64,000 bases of DNA from Enoplosus armatus (taxonomy: Eukaryota > Chordata > Actinopteri > Centrarchiformes > Enoplosidae), in contig NC_092183.1 in the NCBI RefSeq assembly GCF_043641665.1, forward strand, positions 13,722,001 to 13,786,000. Direction: 5' to 3'. The translations under genes were made by a program, and so were the position numbers. Below are positions 47,544 through 58,191 of the stretch, piece after piece (within the stretch, counting starts at the first letter, position 1; every line of letters begins with the position of its first letter). The notes beneath the pieces are model-generated. The model was given only the letters and a program-made list of their open reading frames with translations. It was not told where the DNA came from and did not search any database.

Positions 47544-47775
47544 ACAGCAACAAGGATACAAATAAAGTTATGTAGCGCTGCAGCTCTGTTACACCGCGTA
47601 TGATCACTCTTCGTGGTGGGTGAAAGATAACAGTTGTATCTGAGTCTCAAACCAGATTCTCAGGTAGAAGAAACCTATGTAATTATTATTACATTTTATC
47701 AATCAAGAATAATCATTTTTTTGAACAGAAAAGCAGATTTTACAAAACAGCAACAAGGATACAAATAAAGTTATG
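47544..47775. repeat. Insertion of about 174 bp bracketed by 29-bp direct repeats
   Basis: A 29-bp sequence (starts acagcaacaaggatacaaat) occurs at 47544-47572 and again at 47747-47775. The block between them matches 49728-49948 on the same strand, except that a long AT-rich stretch in the latter is replaced by about 15 different bases. It lies 15 bp beyond the right end of the pogo element. Confidence 0.88.
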
Positions 47776-50290
47776 AGGTGGGAGTGAATTCATGCTAAGC
47801 TCTCCACCACTAGGTTCTCCAAGGTGCAGGTGACCCACATGTAAATCAAAACGTTTTCCAGTGTAACATAAATACCCCTCTCACCCTCATAATCAATGCC
47901 CAACAAGCTCAATAGCATAGCTGTTGAATGCCAATAACTGCACAGACTGTAATCTAAGTGGCCGACAGTAAGACTTCAACAGTTATATTATATTAGATAT
48001 TATAGATGTATGATATTAGCTAAGTAGTAACCCAACCACGAACAACATAATGTACTGACACACCTGCCTGTCAAATAAGGCTCGATTTCTTCACTCGTTA
48101 TTACTGGAGATCGATATTATGATAGAGTTTGCTTTTTTCTCACATCTTATGGACTTCATTTGACTTAGATGTGGAGAAGAATTGAGAAGGCCAAAAAGGC
48201 CACCCAGTATATCATACAGCTGCATACAGCTTGGAAATGTGGGCCTTAATATGTTGGATTGCTGTAAGAGATAAAACATTTTATGAAACAAAGTCACGGT
48301 CATATCTACATACAGACCAACAAATTTGTTGAGCACATAAACTAGAAATTGAACCATATAACCACTGAACCATAAAAACAAAAACAAAAAACAATTTAAA
48401 AAACCCACAGGCCTATAACATTTGAACTAAAAGGACAAACCAGCGTAACAATGCCTGGTGCTGCGTGTCATTTTTAATTATGTCTCTTAAATTATGTTTA
48501 ATAATGGCTCTCCGTCCATCGCCCTGAGGCTTGTCACACAGCAGACTACCTATTAGTCCCGATCGGCCTCGGTGAAAACTTTTCTTGAGCGAGGACGAAT
48601 TTGATCCGGAGCACACGGATCATGCTTTCTTTGGGGGAAAAAGAGGCCAGAGAAATGAAGATTGAATACAATCGCGTTTTGGTTCCCCACATTGGTCAAT
48701 GTACATAGATTCTGTCTCGCTCAAATTATACAAACTGTCTGTCTGCTGCAGTGAGCCGACTGTGTATCAGGAACATTTTAATACGCTAATTGAAACTTGG
48801 TTCGAGCGCAAAAACGACTCGTGCGAACAGTTTGATGGATCGGCTCTGGCTGCTGAGATCATACTAGAGAGGCCCTTTTTCACAGCAGACATCTTGACTT
48901 GTTTTACAGGAAAAACACAGGTGTTACTGATAACATTAACAATGGCTCTGTTGCTAAGTCGTATTCAGATGTCGCAGTAAACACTTGAGGTGGGGCGTCA
49001 TTTACTGCCTGGTTATGAATTGAAAGGTGCCGCCCGACGTGTGCTCCTAAGTTCCCATGACTCGCTGTATAGACTGAACATACATACGTTTTGGAACAGA
49101 AAAGACCACAACTGTATGTTGCATAGCCTACTTGAAACAGCGGAATATGAAATGAGAACATAGAGAGGTGTTAGGCCTACTGTATTTGATCATGTAAGTG
49201 GTATTTATTTTCAATATTTGTTTATAATCCAATAAACGAAGCAAACTTTGCTTTTCTTGATTAAAAAAGCTGGAATTATCTTAATTTTATCAATATATCC
49301 AATGGCCCACAGTATTTTTGAAAATCAGCCGACTACAAAGTGAGCTTCGTTACTGAAATTCTCAGATTTTCAATGGTTTATTTTTTATTTATTTTTTAGC
49401 ATTGTTGCAGGAAGTTCTTTCTTTTTTTTGTCGTTTGTCACGCATTAGAGAATTCTACACCATTGTTTGGCTCGTCATAAAATCCTGAAAATGCTCCAGG
49501 AAGATGTTGTCAAAAAAATAATCAATACTTATCATCAAGGCAATGAGGAACCAGGAACATGAAACGATGAGGAACTTGCGTGACAGTAAAGAAAAACTAA
49601 AGTGAAAGCTACAATGAAAAATTTGATAAGAGATGATGACAGGATTTAACGTTATGTTATACCAAAGCTTTATTTATAACTAGTATGTGAAAAAGCAGGG
49701 TGACTTGGTCAGAGTAATTTCTGCTGGTGTAGCGCTGCAGCTCTGTTACACCGCGCATGATCACTCTTAAAATACAAATATATATATATTATTATATTAT
49801 ATTATTATATATATATATAATATATACAAAATAACAGTTGTATCTGAGTCTCAAACCAGATTCTCAGGTAGAAGAAACCTATGTAATTATTATTACATTT
49901 TATCAATCAAGAATAATCATTTTTTTGAACAGAAAAGCAGATTTTACAAAAATATTGCAATTGACAAGCAAACAAAGACAAATTAAATTATAACGCTAAA
50001 GGTGACTCTATTTGAGAGACTTATTTCTCTTGGATTAACCAAAATGTCATTATTATCTATTGTCATTATATTACTTTCTCTTTATAACTATGAATAAACT
50101 AGATACAACGAGAAAACCATATAGAAACCTTGATGTTGAACTGACATTAACCTGTAATGAGGGTTTTTTTCACTGCAACAGCCTTGTGTTTAGCACACTT
50201 GTGAGAAGTTGCTCAACAGGATTGCTGGGGAGGAGGAACTAGGAACTCATTGTCTGAGGAAAATTCCTGACAGCAAATGCTTTCAATGAC
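47776..50290. other. Spacer between peroxidase units; no gene recognised
   Basis: Holds patches related to the 3' flank of peroxidase B (47778-47815 compared with 56945-56980; 48880-48950 compared with 57220-57280) and the donor-like segment 49728-49949. The interval 48590-48920 is more CG-rich than its surroundings and has an open frame (48699-48980) with no recognisable domain. An AT dinucleotide/trinucleotide array lies at about 49770-49830. Confidence 0.5.
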
Positions 50291-50303
50291 ACGCCGTTGT
50301 CTC

Positions 50304-50395
50304 TTTATAAGGCTGATGCTGAATGATCAGCAGCATTGACTTCTCACAGCAGCTGGAAACTACAGGACTTTAGAGGACAAGAGCAGTTTTCACAG
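50304..50395 (+). promoter_or_regulatory. Peroxidase B promoter and non-coding first exon
   Basis: TTTATAA at 50304-50310 is followed by a probable untranslated exon ending TTTTCACAG before GTACTT at 50396. The coding exon begins at 50608, two bases before the ATG, exactly as in A. Confidence 0.55.
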
Positions 50396-50609
50396 GTACT
50401 TTCTTACTTTTTAACTTTCCTGCTATTTATTTTTACGCAATGGATACAGTTAATATGCTAGAGTCAATAATAATGTGTTAGATTGGATTGTATTTGTTTT
50501 TGCATTATATTTCCAAGTATTTGTTTTGGAGAAAAGTTGTGGATATTGTATTAGTTTACATTATTTGAGCAGTGTATATGACTGGTGAATATTTGTCCTT
50601 TTTACAGAG

Positions 50610-52626
50610 ATGAATCTGTTTCTGTGCATGCTGGCTGCAGGGTTTTACCTGTGTTTGCAAAGCCAGGTGAATGCTGGTGAGTACTACCTCTATCTTTCTT
50701 AGAATAGCTACTAATAGCTTTAGATTAATTCATTATATAGTTGATTTAAAGTAATCTCATCCTACTACAATTCTCTTATTTTTTTTAATAAACTCAAGAG
50801 ATCTCAAATAAATGTACAAGTTTATGTTTTGTTTTTGACTTCTTTTACAATAAATATTTTGTAAAATGCTGTAATTGTGTGGCATGAATGAAACCTAAAA
50901 ATTATCATGTCAGAAATGCACTAACCACAGATATCAGTGTTAAGAGTGAACTAGAAATTAAGTTAAACAAAATATGCTTTATTTTTCTTTCAGAATCACA
51001 TTTGAGCAGGAGTATCATAGAAAGAGCTGTCATTGCAGCAAAGGCCAATGTGGACTCAGCTTATGAGTACTCCAGAAGGGAGTGAGTACAAACCTGTTGA
51101 TCTGCTTTATACAATCTTTAGTGAAAGGGGCACAATCCTAAATCTGACCTCTCCACACAACACAGGACCATTGAACGTGTGAGGCGAAATGCAGCAAATC
51201 CTTCAGATGTCTTGCGGCTGTTGAAGCAGCCTGTTGGGCAGACTCGTGTTGCCGTGCGTGCTGCTGACTACATGGATAATGCCGTGAAACTGGTCAAGAG
51301 GTCTTTGGAAAGACGTCAAAAACGCTCCATCAATGCCACAGGTGTGTAGCCGTTACAGATTCTCTGAACTTTCCCTACAAATATTTGCAAATTGGTTACA
51401 GCTGAGTTGCTTATTTCTTTGCTTCTTTTAATTAGATCTGATCTCTGAGGAGGATCTGCAGATCATTGCTAATCTGACAGGCTGCTCTCCCCGACATCGT
51501 GTCCCCTCTTGTACGACATCTCCCAATTTAGACAGGTTTCGCACTGCAAGCAGCGTCTGCAACAACAGGTGAGGCAGCTATTCAATTGCAATCTTTTGTT
51601 TCAATTCACAAACGAAATGAAAATAGGTCTGGACACCTGCACCAGCTAGCCTGTCAAATCAAATCCCTAATTGGTTCGATTTATGATGTCCCTTATTTTG
51701 GGTTTGGCTTGGGACTCATTGGAATGTTACCACTCGATTGAGTGGCCGTTATCAGCCTCATAGATATGGGTTAGAAGAGGCCTGCTACACCTACTAGTGG
51801 TTTCATACAGACACATACCTTGGCCTGCTGGGTGCAAGGCCTGTATTTGACCCATCCATCCACCCCAGCATCTCCCTTCGTGGCTCACTGAAATAATTGC
51901 GTGATAACAGCCTCCTGAACCTACTAGTAGCCTCGGATTAGTAGGCACTTACTATTTGTGACAACATGTGTGATGATAACGCCTATTCAAAAGCTTGATA
52001 ACAGTCAAATCGGCTGTGGGTACTTTTGTTGCACGTTTTTCCTTTTGCTCATGTGAAAACATTCAATAAATGCAAATTGCCATGAAAGAAAATAATGGAT
52101 TAATTTCTCTTGCCTAGGCAAAGCACCCGCTTGGGATCCTCTAACACACCTTTCACTCGCTGGCTCCCTGCTGAGTACCAAGATAAAATGTCTCTGCCCA
52201 AAGGCTGGGACCCTGAGCTGAGAGTCAACAGTCAAATTCTCCCCTTGGTAATATAGTTCAGAATATCATCTTTACTGGCTACACTGCAAATGACCATGAA
52301 AGAAATGACACTTGTAGTTGTGCAAATCCTTTTCACCAAGGTGCTCATTGCCTGCATCCTTTCTCCAGGTAAGAGAAGTGTCCAACCGTATTCTAAGCGC
52401 AGCAAACTCTGATGTGGAGAGTGACCCACTCTACACTCACCTGGTGACAATCTTTGGCCAGTGGACTGATCACGACCTGACCTTCACTCCTCACTCTCCT
52501 GTCATCCGCTCATTCAATAACGGTATTGACTGTGACAAGAGCTGTGAACGCACAGAGCCCTGCTTCCCCATTGAGGTCAGTGTCATTGCATTACACAAGA
52601 AGAGATATGAATGCATCTAAAGCAAA

Positions 52627-52679
<53 letters not shown>

Positions 52680-55358
52680 TGAATGCCAACTGCTTCTTGT
52701 CATCTAAACAGATTCCCAAGAAAGACCCCCGCTTTGGTAAAAATTCAGAAGAGTGCATCCCCTTCTTCCGCTCATCAGCAGCTTGTGGTTCTGGAAACAC
52801 GGGCCACTTCTTCGGTGCAGCAAATGACCGTCAGCAGATGAACTCTCTCACAGCTTTCATTGATGCAGGCCAGGTGTACGGTTCAGAGGATACCAAAGCT
52901 CGCTTCCTACGCAACCTCACCACAGATGAGGGGCTGTTGAAAGTCAACACACAGTACAATGACAACGGCCGTGAGCTCCTGCCCTTCACCAATATGGGCG
53001 CCAACATGTGTGCCACCCGAGCTCGTATTACCAATGATGTTGATGTTGAAGAAGTGCCCTGCTTTCTGGCCGGTGAGTGGCAGCAAAAAACACTGACGTA
53101 CAATCCTTGTGTTAGATACATTCCAAGCATCGCACAGGGCTGACAGCACTATTCCTCATTTTATGTGACTTTTAAGGTGACGAGCGCACCAATGAGAACA
53201 TTGCTCTGACCTCTTTACACACACTGTTGATGCGTGAACACAACCGCCTGGCACGTGATCTGGCCGAACTCAATCCTCACTGGAACGGGGAGAGACTCTA
53301 CCAGGAGGCACGCAAGATCATGGGAGCATACTTCCAGGTTAGAGATGGGCTTAGCTGCATAGATTGCAGGAATCTTGGATCGTTTGTCCTTGCATGGTTC
53401 AGTTAACTCAGTTTATTTTTGTTTCTTTTAGGTTATCACTTTCAGAGACTACTTGTTCCACATCGTTGGTCCAGACTTCATTGCCAAGCAGCTGTCCACC
53501 TACCCTGGTTATGATGAAGATGTGGACCCCAGCATCTCCAATGTGTTCGCCACAGCTGCCTACCGATTTGCCCATCTGATGGTTCAGCCTTTCATGTTTC
53601 GTCTTAATGAGCATTACAAAGAGCACCGTGATTATCCCAGCCCACTGCTGCACAGAGCCTTCTTCGCTCCATGGAGGGTCATCTTTGAAGGTATGGCCGA
53701 GATCTTTAACTTGTTAGTCCTTCCCTGAACAAAGACACAAATACAATTGATCAAAATTAAATTATCTCTTCTGTTTATCAGGTGGTTTGGACCCAATCCT
53801 GAGAGGGCTGGTGGGTCGTAAGGCCAAGCTGAACACGCAGGACCACATGATGTCTGATGAGCTGAGAGACAGACTATTCAAATTCTCTGCTGACTTGGCG
53901 TTGGATCTGGCCTCACTCAACATGCAAAGAGGCAGAGACCATGGACTCCCCGGTATTTATTTTGTCTTTATACCTATGTATTCTTTATGTCTGTAATGAA
54001 TTTTTCCTACATAGGTTGCCATTGTAGGCATTACAGATCAAACACTTTGCAACGTTTTCACATTGTGTGTCCCTTTTTAGGCTACAACAAATGGCGGGAG
54101 TTCTGTGGGCTGTCACAACCAGAAAATTTGGCAGAGCTGGCTGAAGTGATGAACAACACCAATCTGGCCAAGAAACTTCTGGATCTTTACGGCACACCCG
54201 ACAACATTGATGTGTGGCTGGGAGGAGTGGCTGAGCCGTTTGTCCGTGGAGGGAGAGTGGGACCCCTCTTTGCCTGCCTTATTGCCACTCAGTTCCAGAA
54301 GATCCGTCAAGGCGACCGGTAAGCAGACCTGAAATGACACTATTGACTGACATGTACTAAAGATGTGGAGATAGCTGTGTTGGCTTCACCCTTACATTCA
54401 AAGACTAAACATCACCGAACTGTCTAATTTCAGACTTTGGTGGGAGAATGACGGAGTCTTCACTGAAGCCCAGAGGGAGTCACTGAGGGAAACTTCACTT
54501 GCCCGAATCATATGTGACAACACTGGTATCACTGAAGTACCGGAAAAACCCTTCCAGTACCGGCCACGAGGGTCTGGTTACACCCAGTGCAAGGACATCT
54601 CTGCCTTTGACCTCAGTCCATGGACGGAGGATGGTGAGTTGATGTCCTGAAATCCTCTCTGACACAGTTGAGCGAAGATGATCAGTGCCAACATTACAGT
54701 ATTTTGGAATTACTGATTTTCCCCCTTTAATTTTGTCTAGGACGAGGCACACAGGGATCCGTAGGACCACCAGGTAAATCTACCACTTACTGTACTATTA
54801 TCCATAAAAACTGAAATTGAAACACTAAAATTATTACTTTAAAATACTGTGAAAGGGAACAGTTCTGTTGGTCCAGTTTTGGGAAGGTTCTGTTGGTATA
54901 ATTGTACGCATGTCTTTTTCCACACAGGACCAAGAGGACCACGTGGTCTGACAGGCCCCCCTGGACCTCCTGGCACCATGGAGAAAGTTGCCTTCACTGT
55001 ACGATTGGGGAACAACTTCCCCAAAGCCAGCGCACCCATCGCCTTCCGGGACGTCATCTACAATGGACAGAACAGCTATGACATCAAGACAGGGTATTTT
55101 ACCTGTGAGCATCCAGGGGTTTATGAATTCCAGTTCCACTGTACCATCAACCAGAAATCTGCCAATTTGAACCTGATGCGTAACGGAGACCTGATTCTGC
55201 ACTCATTCACCACCTGGCAGAGCGGTTTCACAACAGCTAGTGGCAGCGTGTACATTAAGCTTCAGAAGGGAGACAAGGTCTGGCTGGTGGCAAATCATGG
55301 TGGCAATGGTCTGACCAGTGACAGCTTCTTCTCAGGGCATCTGCTGTTCACGGAGTAG
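50610..55358 (+). CDS. Heme peroxidase B fused to collagen-like stalk and C1q domain (14 coding exons, 884 aa)
   Basis: Exons: 50610-50676, 50994-51081, 51166-51341, 51436-51568, 52118-52247, 52369-52575, 52712-53072, 53177-53337, 53432-53690, 53782-53952, 54081-54318, 54434-54633, 54741-54773, 54928-55358. Residues 1-730 are a complete secreted peroxidase like A: signal [18 protein letters not shown], distal [19 protein letters not shown], proximal His in [24 protein letters not shown]. At SPWTED the frame continues through a canonical phase-1 donor (54634) into a 33-nt collagen exon and a final exon. Together they encode about nine Gly-X-Y triplets (residues 733-759, ending GPPGPPG). A full C1q domain follows (from VAFTVRLG through [17 protein letters not shown] to [11 protein letters not shown]). 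No separate start or signal peptide precedes the C1q part. Unspliced read-through at the donor would instead end after ELMS. Inferred product: a trimerising peroxidase. Poly(A) signal 56135-56140. Confidence 0.88.
52331..53090. repeat. Conversion-like tract shared with peroxidase A
   Basis: Partner of 41408-42149. Introns are as similar as exons here, which is unexpected under coding constraint alone. Confidence 0.88.
52628..52676. repeat. (CA)n microsatellite in peroxidase B intron 6
   Basis: About 24 CA units at the position homologous to the A intron repeat. Confidence 0.95.
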
Positions 55359-57900
55359 AAGACTGCTCTTGATACAGCTACATCCTCAAAACTGCAAACA
55401 AAATCTGTTTTGACCAGTTATTTAGTCTATTATCCACCCATTAAATGCTGCCTATAGGATTGTAGGAGATAATAATAGGAGATAATCCCACTTTCCACTT
55501 TCCAGCACCAGTATTAAAAGCCCTGGACACCCACACAGGTGCTCTAACTTATTCTGATCCCTAACCATTTTCTTCAACAGAGCTATGCTGAGAGTTTGCT
55601 GAAGTCGCCAATCTCTCCGCACTTAAGCATTTAAAGACAAAATAACATGTTAAAATGGACATGTTTTGTAGAGGACCTTGCTGACAGAAAAGCACAATGT
55701 TTAAAAACCTGTGGCATTATTTGACTGTTTAAAGGCTTTGTATTGAATGAAGGAATGCTCATAATGCAATTATACCTGCAGTAGTAATGTAAAAGAAAAG
55801 GCTAAGCTTATTCTACATATTATTTTGTTAAATTAACCACTACTACTAAAAAATGATGTGAAAACCATGAGTTCTACCTGACTTGATATTTGATATTTTT
55901 CAAATTTTCTTTTGAACTAATAATTTTGTTGTCTTTTTAAATTATCTTTACCTCTTTTCTGGAAAGTGTACACTACAGCACAATCTTTACAGCCTGTATC
56001 TGGCAAGTGAATGTAAGACATCAGGTAATCCTTGAATAAGCTACAGCTGCAAGAATTGTACTTTTTAACAGATTTTTTGGAACACACTTTTGTTTGTCCA
56101 GAGTTTAAGTGTAAGTCACTTTAAGTTTGACATTAATAAATGCTTGTTGCACAGATTAACCTCTGCCTCTGAATGAAATCTGTGATGATATAGAACAACA
56201 CTTAAGAAAATGATAACGTATTTGTTGATGGTGTTCTTAACCAGACCAGTAGATGGCACTGACATACAATTTTTTAAGGACAGGAAGGCGGGCACAACAC
56301 TAATATTTGAATGAATTACAGTTACTGCACTGCAAACAGGAGGTAATGTTGGTTCCCAAGTTGAACTGTTGATTTGTAGATGAAGGTATCATGCAAAAAT
56401 AATCTGAATAAATCATGGATGCGTTACAACGTAATAATGTTTAAATCTTTGCTTTAAATACATGTAGTCTTAAACTTTGTAATAGTTTCAGTTAAAGGAA
56501 AGCAGAAAATAAGTTGATCACTTGGAGCTGAATTAAGAGACAGATTATTCAGAAGGGTTTATGTTGTTTATGTTGTATGTACAATATCTTAATTTAATTT
56601 TTGTGTTTAATGTCTCCCCTTAACATCTTCATACCAATTGCAAAGACCCAGTTGGGAGAAACTCAGTTCAGTAGCTGGTGAGATATTTTTCCTCAGAAGA
56701 CGTGCAATGCAATCCCTTTCTCCAAAGTTTCTATTAGAGTAATAACAAATCCTGCATATCATAAAAATCATGCTATCATTCAGTGATCGTCAGGAACAAA
56801 GGATTTACTGTACGAAGGATGTGTAGTATGCCAAAGATGACAGGAAAACAGATAAAATACTTAGCAAATAGATACAGTGGTAAAGTGAGTTTAGGCAGTA
56901 TATATCTGTGTTGCTACAAGCCCGGTTGCTACATGAGTTATCATGTGGGAGTGAATTCATGCTCAGCTCCTCATCACTTCCTCTTATATTTGAAGAACCA
57001 ACTTAACATTTTTTTTTGTAGAAGAACCAATGTTCTGTTCACCCTGCCAGACAATTATAAGTGTCATAGTACAGTTGTTAAATACAAACCATGGACTCCT
57101 GGAAGTCAGGATGAGCTGCACTACTTTCTGGAAAGGGGTTGAAAGAGTTATCACTACGTACCAAATAACTATTCATGTTGAATTGTTTAAATGAATTGAT
57201 AACACTCCCCAAATACACAGAGGACATTGTGACATGTCATGGCAGGAAAACCACAGGTGTAATAACATTAAACAATGTTAGCTGCATTTTATGTCAATTT
57301 GAACCTATTTCAGTGAACTGGTATTGTGCATGCTGGCTCTCTGGGACAGAAGCCAAAGATATTTGTTTGTAACATAATGTGACATTTAGGAAGCTATGTT
57401 CTTGTCTGACAAACGTTTCATCATAACAATATTTCTGGTGTCTTTTAAGTTCAGGTGGGCGGGACACTTGTATGTTCATGACACAATAAATAATATAACA
57501 TAACTAACCAACTAAGTGGGACACTTAAATGAAAGGGAAGCATCATAAATGCCATCACCTACACCTTGAGCTTAGCAGATGTTAAAGGTAAACTATACTG
57601 ATATTATAATTCACTAGAAAACCAAAAATGTTTCTGAAACTGACAAAAACACTACAGGCTGTAACAGTAATATGGAGGCTTACAGTAATATTGTGATATT
57701 GAGAACTAACTCTTGAGCTTCTGTGACATTCTTACGCCATCAATGACCCTTACAAAGTTTTCTATATGTATTTTTTAGATATTCTAAGCCTCTCTAGTAG
57801 TTGCATCCCTCTAAAACTGATCACACTACATTTATTTTTATTTTCTCAAATCACAACAGGCCTTGTATAGAGATGAATCCAAATGTTTGTTAAAAGTTTA
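55359..57900. other. Peroxidase B 3'UTR and downstream flank
   Basis: The UTR probably ends shortly after AATAAA at 56135-56140. Beyond it lie a CTCF-like motif and patches related to the A-unit 3' flank (56945-56980, 57220-57280). No other gene is supported. Confidence 0.55.
56246..56261 (+). promoter_or_regulatory. CTCF-like motif
   Basis: CCAGTAGATGGCACTG fits the CTCF core. It lies about 100 bp past the peroxidase B poly(A) signal. Occupancy is unknown. Confidence 0.45.
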
Positions 57901-58148
57901 GCAGATGATGGTTTTTCATATTAAGAAATGAGGCTAAAGGCGCTCACACTGCTTTATTTGCGGATTGCGACACTCCCCAGGGGATCTGCATCTTTGCCTA
58001 AATAAGTAAACAACCAAAAAAAAAAAACAAGTGTGCAATATATGGCGATCAATAGGAGACGTGGTGGGTCGCATTAGCTCTGTTGTTTTCTGCACAGTGG
58101 AGAGGAGGGACGGGAACCAGCTGCTGCGTCTCCAGCAGCACCCCCCCC

Positions 58149-58191
<43 letters not shown>

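Noticed and set aside
48699..48980. 93-codon open frame in a CG-richer patch between the peroxidase genes
   Set aside because: No recognisable domain, no clear splice partners; kept only as part of the spacer description and the duplication-unit finding.
54834..55202. Minus-strand frames with Gly/Pro-rich peptide opposite the collagen exon
   Set aside because: The complement of Gly-Pro codons also gives Gly/Pro-rich translation; no start context or conserved domain.
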